37,834 bases of DNA from JTS-RE9 sp964649195 (GTDB lineage: Bacteria; Planctomycetota; Phycisphaerae; Phycisphaerales; Phycisphaeraceae): contig CAZYPK010000034.1 in NCBI GenBank assembly GCA_964649195.1, positions 1-37,834 on the forward strand, read 5' to 3'. Each line of letters begins with the position of its first letter. The first letter of the stretch is position 1. The notes under the pieces were generated by a model. It was not told where the DNA came from. It saw nothing but the letters and a program-made list of their open reading frames with translations, and did no database searches. Of the stretch, positions 14,674 through 23,636 are shown piece after piece. The translations under genes were made by a program, and so were the position numbers.

Positions 14674-15201
14674 GTGGGTTCCGTTCTTCATTCGCTGCGT
14701 GAATGGATCAACCGCAACGCGGTGGCGGTCACCGTGGGGGCGTTGCTTGCGCTGATCCTTTTTCTTTTCGGATATCACCGGCTCAAGGGGCGGGGTTCAT
14801 CATCGGGGGTCGATCAGGTGATGGACGCCTGGTTCTTCGACGTTCAGACGCAGGAGCGGTTCGTTGTCCGCGATGGGAGCCTTCCTCCGATCATCCGCGA
14901 AAACGGGCATAAGGCGGTAAAGGTTTACATGTTCACCTGCGGAAGCTGCGGCAAGGATTCGCAGATGTTCGCGGGCTATTACGAGGGGTTCACCGACGCC
15001 TACAAGCGGCTGGCCGGCGGGGAGGATGCCGGCGACATGGCCGCCACGGCCCAGGCTTTTGCCGACGGCCGGCTGATCAGCAGGGATGCCCAGGTCTGGG
15101 TCCCTTACCATTCCCCGGAAGGCATCGCCATCCAGCAGGCCCTGAGCGAAGCCTGCCAAAAAGGAGGCGAGTTGAAGCCTTGTTATCCGGGGAGAAGATA
15201 G
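14674..15201 (+). CDS. Membrane-anchored hypothetical protein with CGSC motif
   Basis: 175 aa, starting with GTG after AAAGGTG. One N-terminal membrane segment (AVAVTVGALLALILFLFGY, about residues 16-34) is followed by an exported domain. That domain contains WFFDVQTQERFVV, KVYMFTCGSCGKDS, WVPYHSPEGIAI and a C-terminal KPCYP. The paired cysteines could form disulfides or bind metal. The pattern resembles planctomycete pseudopilin-associated hypothetical proteins I recall, but no function can be given. Confidence 0.75.
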   Translation: MGSVLHSLREWINRNAVAVTVGALLALILFLFGYHRLKGRGSSSGVDQVMDAWFFDVQTQERFVVRDGSLPPIIRENGHKAVKVYMFTCGSCGKDSQMFAGYYEGFTDAYKRLAGGEDAGDMAATAQAFADGRLISRDAQVWVPYHSPEGIAIQQALSEACQKGGELKPCYPGRR

Positions 15202-15324
15202 GGCCTAGGGAGTAGGGCCTAAAAGTAAGGGCCTAGGGCCAAGGGCCTGGGGCCTAGAAAGGCAGCGAACGACCCAGGCCCTTCTCCTTCCCCCTAGGCC
15301 CCAGGCCCTTGGCCCTAGGCCCTT
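15200..15324. repeat. AGGGCCT heptamer array forming a perfect 31-bp inverted repeat
   Basis: Eight consecutive heptamers, mostly AGGGCCT (AGGGAGT, AAAAGTA, AGGGCCA and GGGGCCT variants), run from 15200 to 15255. The segment 15227-15257 is the exact reverse complement of 15294-15324, with 36 bp between. The RNA would form a very stable hairpin, which could terminate the upstream gene before the promoter at 15357. Confidence 0.9.
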
Positions 15325-15356
15325 CCCCTCCCCTGCATTTTTTGCCAACTTCACTC

Positions 15357-15386
15357 TTGACAGCCACCCCAAACATGAGGTAATAT
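15357..15386 (+). promoter_or_regulatory. Sigma-70 type promoter of the PEP-CTERM gene
   Basis: A perfect TTGACA (15357-15362), an 18-bp spacer and TAATAT (15381-15386). The transcript would start near 15393 and leave an unusually long leader of about 165 nt before the start codon. Confidence 0.7.
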
Positions 15387-15561
15387 CGTTTGTCAGGTCA
15401 AAGTGATGAACGGGGCTGCATGGTTCTTCCAGACTTTACACTCCACGGTTCTGTTCCGACTTCTCGAACATTGTTAACTTCGCGGTGTCGCCATTCCGGC
15501 GCACTATCAGGTTTGCAGCAAAACAGGTTCTCCGGTCCCCCATTTCAAAAGGATGCGAGCG

Positions 15562-16917
15562 ATGAGGATGAAGACACGTCTGACAAGCGGACTGTATGGT
15601 ATGGTTCTGGCCGGGCTTTTTTTCGGGATGCAGCAGACCGCATCCGCCGCGCTGTTCCTGACCAACACCACCAACATTCAACTGGGCAAGCACCAGACCG
15701 AGGTGGGCGACAACCTCTCTGACAACCCCAACCTCGTCGCCAACGCCAAGGTCGGCAGCCTCGTCTCCTTCACCGCCTCCTCGTCCCCCGTCGAGCTTAA
15801 CGCAACGTTCGGCCTGTCGAATCTCAGCGACGGCGACATCGGCCTGGGCGTCCCCAGCGATGGAACCTACGCCATCCCCGACGGAAACGCCGGCACCCTC
15901 ACCCTCAGCCTCGGCTCCACCCAGACCCTGGGCTCCATCGCCATCTACAACGGCTACGCCAACCGTGATGACGGGGCCTACACCATCAAGGATGGCGCCG
16001 GCAACGTCCTGGGCGCTTACTCCATCACGACGGTCGCCCCTCCAAACACCAACGACGGCGTCGATTCCTTCTGGCTCAACTTCAAGGCGCCCGTCACCAC
16101 CGACGCCATTCAGATCGACTTCACAACCACGGATGACACCCCCAGCTTCCGCGAGATACAACTCTTCGACAGCTCCGTCACCGCCAACATCACCAAGATC
16201 GAATCCGATCCCACCCCCACCCTCCCCTTCGGCGACAGCTTCCCCACCATCCCCGCACCCAGTGGCACCGATCTGGGACAGACCGGCATCCTCTCCATCG
16301 TCGGCGGCACGGTGCATCCCAACAGCAATCCTTCGGTGAACATCCTCAACGACGGCCTGGCGCAGGATGGCCCCGTCGATTGCTGCGGAGCAACCCCCAA
16401 CAACCCCAACGGCGTCACCGACTCCTTCTTCTTCACCGATACCGCCCCCGGCAAGGTGCGCATGGACTTCGCCGAGGCCAAGAACATCGCCGAGGTGCGG
16501 GCCTTCAGTTGGTTCGAGCTCACCTCACAGGATAATGTCCGCGTGGGGCAACTCTACGACCTCTACGGCAGCAACGCGGCCGATCCCGGCAACACCGATG
16601 CCGACCTGCTCGACCCCGCGCAATGGACCCTGCTGGGCAGCATCAATACGGACGCCCAACTGGGCATTGGTCCCCGCGACTATACCCAGCTTGCCTCCAG
16701 CGTCACCTCCCCCACCGGCTCGCTGGGCACCTACAGCCACCTGCTCTGGCACGTCCGCCCGCTGTTCGCCAACGGCCTCAATGGCCTGTCGGTCAGCACG
16801 TTCTACAGCGAGTTCGATGTCATCGAGGCTGCCTCCGTCATCCCCGAACCGGCCACGATGAGCCTGCTGGCCCTGGCCGGCGCAGGCATGATGATGCGCC
16901 GCCGCCGGGCGGCGTAA
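15562..16917 (+). CDS. PEP-CTERM sorted exoprotein
   Basis: About 451 aa, exported. A signal peptide (MRMKTRLTSGLYGMVLAG...ASA) is followed by two roughly 180-residue beta-rich segments, the first discoidin-like (LTLSLGSTQTLGSIAIYNGY, SFREIQLFDSS), which suggests carbohydrate or surface binding. The C-terminus has the exosortase signal VIPEPATMSLLALAGAG followed by an arginine-rich tail. Three close in-frame ATGs exist (15553, 15562, 15568); 15562 has AAAAGG at a good distance. No exosortase gene lies in the window. Confidence 0.88.
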   Translation: MRMKTRLTSGLYGMVLAGLFFGMQQTASAALFLTNTTNIQLGKHQTEVGDNLSDNPNLVANAKVGSLVSFTASSSPVELNATFGLSNLSDGDIGLGVPSDGTYAIPDGNAGTLTLSLGSTQTLGSIAIYNGYANRDDGAYTIKDGAGNVLGAYSITTVAPPNTNDGVDSFWLNFKAPVTTDAIQIDFTTTDDTPSFREIQLFDSSVTANITKIESDPTPTLPFGDSFPTIPAPSGTDLGQTGILSIVGGTVHPNSNPSVNILNDGLAQDGPVDCCGATPNNPNGVTDSFFFTDTAPGKVRMDFAEAKNIAEVRAFSWFELTSQDNVRVGQLYDLYGSNAADPGNTDADLLDPAQWTLLGSINTDAQLGIGPRDYTQLASSVTSPTGSLGTYSHLLWHVRPLFANGLNGLSVSTFYSEFDVIEAASVIPEPATMSLLALAGAGMMMRRRRAA

Positions 16918-16997
16918 GCGGGGGATCACTGAAAAACCGGATGGTTTCCAAGCGCGGCTTTTCACAATGGAGGATGCAAAATGGAAAGCGTGACTCT

Positions 16998-17206
16998 CAG
17001 CCGCGAAGCGGCGGCAGGTCGTAGCCGGGGGCGTAAGCCCCCGGAAAAAGCGGGAGTCGTGTTCAGCCGCGAAGCGGCGACATCGGTTTGATCGAGGTGG
17101 CAACATGCCCACTCACCCGGGTGTCGCCGCTTCGCGGCTTGGCATGGCGGGCCATCCTTCCGGGGGCTTACGCCCCCGGCTACAACCTGCCGCCGCTTCG
17201 CGGCTG
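16998..17206. repeat. Compound palindrome of GCCGCGAAGCGGC and CCGGGGGC-GTAA hairpins
   Basis: The left half (16998-17082) has GCCGCGAAGCGGC, then CCGGGGGCGTAAGCCCCCGG, then GCCGCGAAGCGGC. The right half (17122-17206) has the same modules inverted, so the whole block is also a large inverted repeat. The middle module is an 8-bp stem with a GNRA-type GTAA loop. No gene is supported here. Confidence 0.85.
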
Positions 17207-17338
17207 AAACCGATGGACAGCCATTGTGACCCCGATTCAATGAAACGCTGTAATTACGGGGAATACAGGAGAAAAATGAAACCCCGCCCAGCTCCGGGCC
17301 TGCGCGAAATCGACGGAAGCTTCTATCAGGAGTACCGC

Positions 17339-18184
17339 ATGTATTTCAACGCCGTCAACGCTCCTGCGCCGTCGAAGCCCGGGTTGATGCAACGAGGCTT
17401 CACCGTTCCCGAACTGCTGGCCGTCGTCGCGGTCATCACGATCATCATATCCCTCCTGCTGCCTTCGTTTCAGAAGGCCCGCGTCCGCACATGGACGGCC
17501 ATCTGCGGAAGCTCCATGCACCAGCTCGCCATCGCCCACAAGCTTTACACCCTCGACAACCGGCGCATCCTGCCCCGGCTCGAATACGGCGACGCCTCCT
17601 CCATCCCCGCCAACGCCATCGTTCCCTTCTACGGCAGGCGGGTCTGGACCGACATGCTCCATCCGCAGTACGTCACCTCCCGAAACGCCTTCGACTGCCC
17701 CGCCGCCCAAAAGGCGACCAACCCGGCCCACCCCACGCTGGGCATCGGGCTTAATCACATTCAACTGAGCTACTCGCCCTGGACCACCCTGGAAATCCAC
17801 ATGCGCGACGTCGTTTCACCCAGCGCCTCGGTGGTCATGGCCGACTCGGGCAAGATCGTCAACCACTCCGAACCCAACCCGGACAAGTGGGTCGAGCTGC
17901 GCGGCGAGCCGACCTTCTACTTCCTCACCCCCGACCACAGCCACCACCACATCGCACCCTCGGCCACGGGCGGCATCAGCGGCCAGCGGAGGGTCTTCAA
18001 CCGCCACGATGGAAACACCAACGCCGCCTTCCTCGACGGCCACGTCGAACTGATGCCCACCGGCAAAATCGGCTTCCAACTCTGGCCCGGCGCCAACGCC
18101 CTGGGCCAGCCCGCCACCGGCGACACGGTCATCAACGGCGGGAACGGACAATATGATTCGCGGTGGCTGTGGGACAGAAAATAA
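17339..18184 (+). CDS. Prepilin-type protein with H-X9-DG domain
   Basis: About 281 aa. The type IV prepilin/pseudopilin leader and helix RGFTVPELLAVVAVITIIIS should be cut before the F and methylated by a prepilin peptidase. The C-terminal HDGNTNAAFLDGHVE is the H-X9-DG signature of planctomycete/lentisphaere pseudopilins (DUF1559-like). The start at 17339 has AGGAG 7 bp upstream; 17276 also has a good site (GGAGAAAAATG) and 17387 would give a short leader, so the start is uncertain. It probably belongs to an envelope secretion or surface-assembly apparatus. Confidence 0.88.
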   Translation: MYFNAVNAPAPSKPGLMQRGFTVPELLAVVAVITIIISLLLPSFQKARVRTWTAICGSSMHQLAIAHKLYTLDNRRILPRLEYGDASSIPANAIVPFYGRRVWTDMLHPQYVTSRNAFDCPAAQKATNPAHPTLGIGLNHIQLSYSPWTTLEIHMRDVVSPSASVVMADSGKIVNHSEPNPDKWVELRGEPTFYFLTPDHSHHHIAPSATGGISGQRRVFNRHDGNTNAAFLDGHVELMPTGKIGFQLWPGANALGQPATGDTVINGGNGQYDSRWLWDRK

Positions 18185-18226
18185 GGGGAAGGCAAAGGCG
18201 AAGACAAAGGCCAAGACAAAGGCGAA

Positions 18227-18358
18227 TACTTATTACTTAATACTTATTACTTAATGGTTATTTCGGAAGGAAGAATGGACGGACACTTCCCGCGAGTTCC
18301 GGTCCGCAAGGTTTGAAATAGCCATTAAGTAATAAGTATTAAATAATAAGCATTAGCC
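18227..18358. repeat. AT-rich palindromic spacer element, copy 1
   Basis: Heptamers TACTTAT and TACTTAA alternate from 18227 to 18254, then TGGTTAT. The right arm (18318-18358: ATAGCCA, TTAAGTA, ATAAGTA, TTAAATA...) is their reverse complement. The roughly 55-bp GC-rich centre shares TTTCGGAAG, GCGAGTTC and GCAAGGTT with the copy at 30163. It strongly contrasts in base composition with its surroundings. Possible roles are terminator, small RNA or miniature mobile element. Confidence 0.85.
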
Positions 18359-18426
18359 TTTCCTGCCTTCCCGCCTTTCATCCGGTTTTTGGCAAGCAGG
18401 TTTTTTTCCTTTTTGACGGACACGGC

Positions 18427-21400
18427 ATGATTCGATCCACGTTCATTATTCTTCTGGCTTTCGTGATCGCTCCCCCGGCGCCGGCCGCCTTCGCCGCGGA
18501 GCAGGCCGCGCCGAAAAAAATCGTGCTCATCGCCGGCAAGAAAAGCCACGGCCCCGAAGGCAACCGCATTCACGATTACCCCTGGTCGGTCCGGCTGCTG
18601 AAGGTGATGCTCGAACAGTCGAACATCGCCGACAGGATCAAGGTCGAAACCGTCTTCGGCGGCTGGCCCAAGGACCCGGCGGCGCTCGAAGGGGCGGACA
18701 CGATCATGGTCATCTCCGATGGCCGCGATGGGGATCTTTATGAGGAGGCCGAGCACCTGAGCAGCGCCGATCGCGTGGCGGAAGTGGATGCCCTGATGAA
18801 GCGGGGCTGCGGGCTGATCGTGTTTCACTTTTCCACCTTCGCCCCCGACAAGTATGCCGACATGATCCTTCGCTGGACCGGCGGCTACTTCGACTGGGAG
18901 GAAAACGGCAGGCGGAAGTGGTACTCGGCGATCCGCACGATGAATGAGAATGTCGAGCTTGCCGACGCGGAGCACGAGGTGCTGCGCGGCGTCAAGCCGT
19001 TCAGGATGAACGAGGAGTTTTATTACAACCTTCGCTTCAAGGAAAAGGACGACGCCACGAAGCCGGTGCTGACGGTGCCCGCGCTCAAGGGGCGCGAGCC
19101 GGACGGCAATGTCGTCGCCTGGGTCAGGCAGCGGACGGCGGAGGAAGGCGGCGGACGGGGCTTCGGCACCACCTGCGGCCACTTCTACGACAACTGGAAA
19201 AACGATGACTTCCGCAAACTCATCCTCAACGCCATCGCATGGACCGCGAAAGTTCAGGTGCCCGTCGACGGGGTCGAGGCGAAATATGTCGAACGCGAGG
19301 AAATCACCAAAACGCTGGCGAAACAGACCGCGAAGATTTACCGGCGCGACAACCTCGTCGCCTGGTGCATCGTGCCTTTCGACGGCAAAAAGCGCGGCCC
19401 GAAGGACCGCGCCGAAATGCTCGCCGACCTGGGCTTCAGGAAGTTCGCCTACGACTGGCGCAACGAGCACATCCCCACCTTCGACGCCGAGATGGAGGAA
19501 CTGAAGAAACGCAACATCGAACTGACGGCGTTCTGGTTCCCCGGCAGTCTCAACAAGGAGGCCCGCGCCATTCTCGATGTGCTCAAGCGGCACGACATCA
19601 GGACGCAACTCTGGATCACCGGCGGCGATCCCGCCCCAGGCAATGCGAATCAGAATGTGAAGGTGAAAACCGCAGCCGACCAGATTCGCCCCATCGCCCT
19701 CGAAGCCGCGAAAATCGGCTGCACCGTCGCCCTCTACAACCACGGCGGCTGGTTCGGCGAACCGGAAAACCAGATCGCCATCATCAAGGAACTCAACCTG
19801 CCCAACGTCGGCATCGTTTACAACTTTCATCACGGCCACGACCAGATCGAACGCTTCCCCGACCTGCTCAAAAAGATGCTGCCTCATCTCCACGCCCTCA
19901 ACCTCAACGGCATGGTGCAACAGGGCGATCGGCAAGGAAAAAAAATCCTGCCTCTGGGCGCGGGCGACCTGGAACTGGGCATGATGAAGCTCGTGGCCGA
20001 CAGCGGCTACAGCGGACCCATCGGCATCCTCGGCCACACCTCCGATGATGCCCGTGAAAGACTGGCGGACAACCTCGATGGTTTCGACTGGCTGCTGCCT
20101 CAACTGGCGGGACTGCCCGCGGGCGAGAAGCCCAAATACCGAACGTGGAACGTCGCGGCGAAACCTGCGCCAACGCCGGCGCCCAGGCCCGCGCAGCCGA
20201 CCGGCGCGGAGTCGATGAAAGGCTTCGGCAAGGCGCTGACTTCAGGCATGGTTGTCGAGAACAAGGATGAATACCGCAAACCGCCGATCACCGTGGAACT
20301 GTGGGCGAAGCTGAACAGCCGCAATGGATATAACATCCTTGTGGCCAGTGACACCAAGCAGTCGGCGGCGCACTGGGAGCTTTTCTCCATGAGCGGCAAC
20401 GGTCTGCTGACGCTTTACATCCCCGGCAGCCAGCCCGATCACGTCAAGACCACCGCCCAGATCGCCGATGGCCGGTGGCATCACATCGCCATGATCTATG
20501 AGCCGACGCGGGTAAGGCTGTTCGCCGATGGCAAACAGGTCGCGGACCAGGCGATCCAGATCAAAAACGCGGCGATCGTACCCGGCGGTCTGGCCTTCGC
20601 CCGGCTGGTCGAAGGCAACCTCGGCTGCGATGGCAGCGTCGATAATGTCCGCATCAGCAAGGGGGTCCGCGAGATCAAGGTCAACGCAGATGCCCCGATG
20701 AAAAAGGATGAAAACACGCTGGGTTTGTGGGATTTTGATGATCTGAAAGTCGGGGCTGTCAGCGATGGCCCATCGGTGGCGACGCTCAACAGTTACTGGT
20801 CGGTGGAGGATCCGGCGGAGCGGGCGAAGCTGCCGGAGTATGTCACGATCCCCGCCGCGAGGCCGGAGGAACTGACGCCGAGCAACGGTTTTCCCAAGGC
20901 GGACACGTACAGGCAATGGACGCGCTCGCATGGTGATGCGGGAGCGGCCCGCTACGGCGGGTTCGATCAGATCAACCGCGACAACGTGGGCAAGCTCAAG
21001 GTCGCCTGGACCTATCACTCCGGGGATGGCCGGGGCAACATTCAGTGCAACCCGGTGATCGTGGATGGCGTGATGTACGCCCCGACGGTGGGCAACCATG
21101 TGGTGGCGATCAATGCGGAAACAGGTGTTGAAATATGGCGGTACAAACCGGTGAGCGGAAGGCCTGCGCATCGCGGGCTGCTTTACTGGGCCGGTGATGG
21201 GAGGAGTTCGCCGCGCATCATGTTCACCAGCGGCGCGGCTTTGTATGCGCTCGATCCGCGCACCGGCAACCCGATCAAGGGGTTCGGCAAGGATGGCATC
21301 GCGCCGATCCCCGGTCCTTCGGTGGCCGGTCCGGCGGTGGCCAAGGGCGTGGTCATCATCCCCGGCGAAGCCCGCGACGCCTGGGGCTTTGACGCCGCCA

Positions 21401-22860
21401 CCGGCAGACAGCTTTGGACTTTTCACACCATCCCCCGCCCCGGCGAGTTCGGCCACGACACCTGGGACCGCGTCACCAGCGGCGCCAACTGCTGGGGCGG
21501 CATGTCGGCCGATGAGGAGCGAGGCATCGCCTACATCACCACCGGTTCCCCCAAGCCCAACTTCATGGGCATGCTCCACCGCGGCGACAACCTGTTCGCC
21601 AACTGCGTCATCGCCATCGATGTGCTCACCGGCAAACGGCTCTGGCATTTTCAGGAACTGCGGCACGACATCTGGGACCTGGATGTGCCTGCGCCGGCGA
21701 ACCTGGTCACGATCAACGTGGATGGAAAAAAAATCGACGCCATCGCGGCGGTGACGAAGATCGGCAACACGCTGCTCTTGGACCGCACCACGGGCAGGCC
21801 GATTTTTCCGTTTCGCCTTCGCCGGGCGCCGGCGGGCAAGCTGCCTGGCGAACGCACCGCGCCGTATCAGCCTGATCTGGAATTGCCGCAGCCGTTTGCG
21901 AAGAGAACCTTCACGCTCGATGACGTGACCGACATTTCCCCCGAAGCCCGGCAGTCGGTGCTGGGGCAACTCAAGAATGCGACGATGGGCTGGTCGGAAA
22001 CCTTCGAGGAAAACAAGCCGATGGCCTTCTTCGGCATCCACGGCGGCGCGGAGTGGACCGGCGCATCCATCGATCCGACCAGCGGCAGGCTCTACGTCAG
22101 TTCCAATGAAATCCCCTGGATCATCACGCTCGTCTCCAGCGGCGGCCTGCGTCCCGCGAAGACCGACACGCCCGGTGAAAAGGTTTACCTGGACCACTGC
22201 GTGAAGTGCCACGGTCAGCGCAAGGAAGGCGTGGGGGTGAATCCTTCGCTGCTGGCGCTGGACAAGCGGATGAAGGATGAGGATGTGCTGCAACTGATGG
22301 CCACGGGTCGCAACCTGATGCCGCCGGCGGCGAAGGAGATGACGCAACAGCAGAAGAAGGATCTGCTCGATTTCCTTTTCGACCGTGATCTGCCCGCATC
22401 GGCCAGAAGCATCGCACCGCGAGGTGAGCGTCCCAGTTATGCGTTCCTTGGCTTCAACAAATTGCAGGACGCCAAAGGGTTCCCCGGCAGCAAGCCGCCC
22501 TGGGGCACGCTCAACTGCATCGACCTGAACACCGGCAAGCTGCTTTGGAAGGTGCCGCTGGGGGAGTATGCCGAGTTCGCGTATGACGACATCCCCAGGA
22601 CCGGCACGGAAAACTTCGGCGGAGCGATGGCGACCGCAGGCGGACTGGTTTTCTGCGCAGGCACGCGCGATGAAAAGATTCGGGCCTTCGATGCGCAGAC
22701 CGGCAAGGAACTGTGGGAACACAAACTGCCCTTCGGCGGCTACGCGCCGCCGGCGACCTACATGGCCGGCGGCAAACAGTACGTGGTGATCCCCGCCACC
22801 GGCGGCGGAAAACTGGGCGGGCCGATGGGCGATGCGTATGTCGCTTTTGCGCTGCCTTGA
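18427..22860 (+). CDS. Exported ThuA-TIM barrel-LamG-quinoprotein/cytochrome c fusion
   Basis: 1477 aa with signal peptide (MIRSTFIILLAFVIAPPAPA). ThuA-like domain, about 35-280 (KKIVLIAGKKSHGPEGNRIH). Xylose-isomerase-like TIM barrel, about 305-565 (IVPFDGKKRG, GIVYNFHHGHDQIERFPDLL). A Pro/Ala linker near 582-593. LamG/concanavalin-like domain, about 597-755 (VELWAKLNSRNGYNILVASD, DGRWHHIAMIYEP). PQQ dehydrogenase propeller, about 828-1235, resuming at about 1350-1477. A cytochrome c domain (CVKCH at 1258-1262, with NLMPPA as likely Met ligand region) is inserted between propeller parts. It probably oxidises a sugar or polyol outside the cytoplasm and passes electrons to the chain. The frame is uninterrupted and the domains are in order, so it is not an assembly chimera by any visible sign. 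Confidence 0.88.
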   Translation: MIRSTFIILLAFVIAPPAPAAFAAEQAAPKKIVLIAGKKSHGPEGNRIHDYPWSVRLLKVMLEQSNIADRIKVETVFGGWPKDPAALEGADTIMVISDGRDGDLYEEAEHLSSADRVAEVDALMKRGCGLIVFHFSTFAPDKYADMILRWTGGYFDWEENGRRKWYSAIRTMNENVELADAEHEVLRGVKPFRMNEEFYYNLRFKEKDDATKPVLTVPALKGREPDGNVVAWVRQRTAEEGGGRGFGTTCGHFYDNWKNDDFRKLILNAIAWTAKVQVPVDGVEAKYVEREEITKTLAKQTAKIYRRDNLVAWCIVPFDGKKRGPKDRAEMLADLGFRKFAYDWRNEHIPTFDAEMEELKKRNIELTAFWFPGSLNKEARAILDVLKRHDIRTQLWITGGDPAPGNANQNVKVKTAADQIRPIALEAAKIGCTVALYNHGGWFGEPENQIAIIKELNLPNVGIVYNFHHGHDQIERFPDLLKKMLPHLHALNLNGMVQQGDRQGKKILPLGAGDLELGMMKLVADSGYSGPIGILGHTSDDARERLADNLDGFDWLLPQLAGLPAGEKPKYRTWNVAAKPAPTPAPRPAQPTGAESMKGFGKALTSGMVVENKDEYRKPPITVELWAKLNSRNGYNILVASDTKQSAAHWELFSMSGNGLLTLYIPGSQPDHVKTTAQIADGRWHHIAMIYEPTRVRLFADGKQVADQAIQIKNAAIVPGGLAFARLVEGNLGCDGSVDNVRISKGVREIKVNADAPMKKDENTLGLWDFDDLKVGAVSDGPSVATLNSYWSVEDPAERAKLPEYVTIPAARPEELTPSNGFPKADTYRQWTRSHGDAGAARYGGFDQINRDNVGKLKVAWTYHSGDGRGNIQCNPVIVDGVMYAPTVGNHVVAINAETGVEIWRYKPVSGRPAHRGLLYWAGDGRSSPRIMFTSGAALYALDPRTGNPIKGFGKDGIAPIPGPSVAGPAVAKGVVIIPGEARDAWGFDAATGRQLWTFHTIPRPGEFGHDTWDRVTSGANCWGGMSADEERGIAYITTGSPKPNFMGMLHRGDNLFANCVIAIDVLTGKRLWHFQELRHDIWDLDVPAPANLVTINVDGKKIDAIAAVTKIGNTLLLDRTTGRPIFPFRLRRAPAGKLPGERTAPYQPDLELPQPFAKRTFTLDDVTDISPEARQSVLGQLKNATMGWSETFEENKPMAFFGIHGGAEWTGASIDPTSGRLYVSSNEIPWIITLVSSGGLRPAKTDTPGEKVYLDHCVKCHGQRKEGVGVNPSLLALDKRMKDEDVLQLMATGRNLMPPAAKEMTQQQKKDLLDFLFDRDLPASARSIAPRGERPSYAFLGFNKLQDAKGFPGSKPPWGTLNCIDLNTGKLLWKVPLGEYAEFAYDDIPRTGTENFGGAMATAGGLVFCAGTRDEKIRAFDAQTGKELWEHKLPFGGYAPPATYMAGGKQYVVIPATGGGKLGGPMGDAYVAFALP

Positions 22861-22872
22861 TGAAGTGTTGTG

Positions 22873-23604
22873 ATGAATCAAGCGGAGAGACAGTTCGTTC
22901 AGCGCGATGATGCAGGCTTCACACTCATGGAGCTATTGGTTGTCATTTCGATCATCGGCCTGCTCGTCGGGCTGTTGCTCCCGGCGATGGGTCATGCCCG
23001 CGAGTCGGCCAGGCGGGTCCGCTGCGGCGGCAACCTGCGGCAGCTTTTCGCGGCGGTGCAGGTGTATGCCGGTGAAAATCAGAATGCCGTGCCGCTGGGT
23101 TATCGCGGCGAGCGGATGCAGTGGAATACGATGATCTACAGCGGCACGAGCCAGGTGCACGTGCTTTTCGGGCGGCTTTATCTGGCCGGTCTGATGAATG
23201 AAGGACAGGCGATGTACTGCCCTTCGGAACGCGCGCCGGGCCAGAGCTTCAACACCGAACTCAACCCCTGGCCGCCGGGCGGACCGGGCCTGGCGGCGAT
23301 CAATGTGCAAGGCGGTTTTGCCTCTCATCCGCTGGGCACCGACTGGGGTACGACCGGCCTGCCTGCGGTGATGCCCAGGCTCGATCAGCTCGGCAACATC
23401 GCGCTGCTTGCGGATGCGATGAGCCAGCCCGAACGTGTCGATACCCGGCACCGCGACGGCATCAGCGTGCTGCACACGACGGCGAATGTGACCTGGGTTC
23501 CGCGCGCTTCCTTTGATGCGCTGCTGGCCCCCTGCATCGCCATCTCCCCGTCGCACAACGGCGCCCAGGGGCAGATTTGGGCGATCCTGAGCGGACCGGA
23601 TTGA
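22873..23604 (+). CDS. Prepilin-type protein with altered H-X9-DG motif
   Basis: 243 aa. The prepilin helix DAGFTLMELLVVISIIGLLV is followed by a cysteine-containing globular part. Where paralogues have H-X9-DG, this one reads HRDGISVLHTTANVTW, with TA in place of DG. It begins 12 bp after the fusion gene and ends 32 bp before the next oxidoreductase start, so it seems to be in the same transcript. The start is ATG 22873 (a GTG one codon earlier is possible); the ribosome site is weak. Confidence 0.82.
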   Translation: MNQAERQFVQRDDAGFTLMELLVVISIIGLLVGLLLPAMGHARESARRVRCGGNLRQLFAAVQVYAGENQNAVPLGYRGERMQWNTMIYSGTSQVHVLFGRLYLAGLMNEGQAMYCPSERAPGQSFNTELNPWPPGGPGLAAINVQGGFASHPLGTDWGTTGLPAVMPRLDQLGNIALLADAMSQPERVDTRHRDGISVLHTTANVTWVPRASFDALLAPCIAISPSHNGAQGQIWAILSGPD

Positions 23605-23636
23605 ATGGACACCCCATGCGAAACGGAATTGAACAC

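Noticed and set aside
18325..20103. 592-aa minus-strand open frame
   Set aside because: Shadow of the ThuA and TIM-barrel part of the fusion gene; no motif of its own.
20242..22881. 879-aa minus-strand open frame
   Set aside because: It is antisense to the quinoprotein fusion, rich in Arg/His/Ala, with no domain. The sense frame has all motifs.
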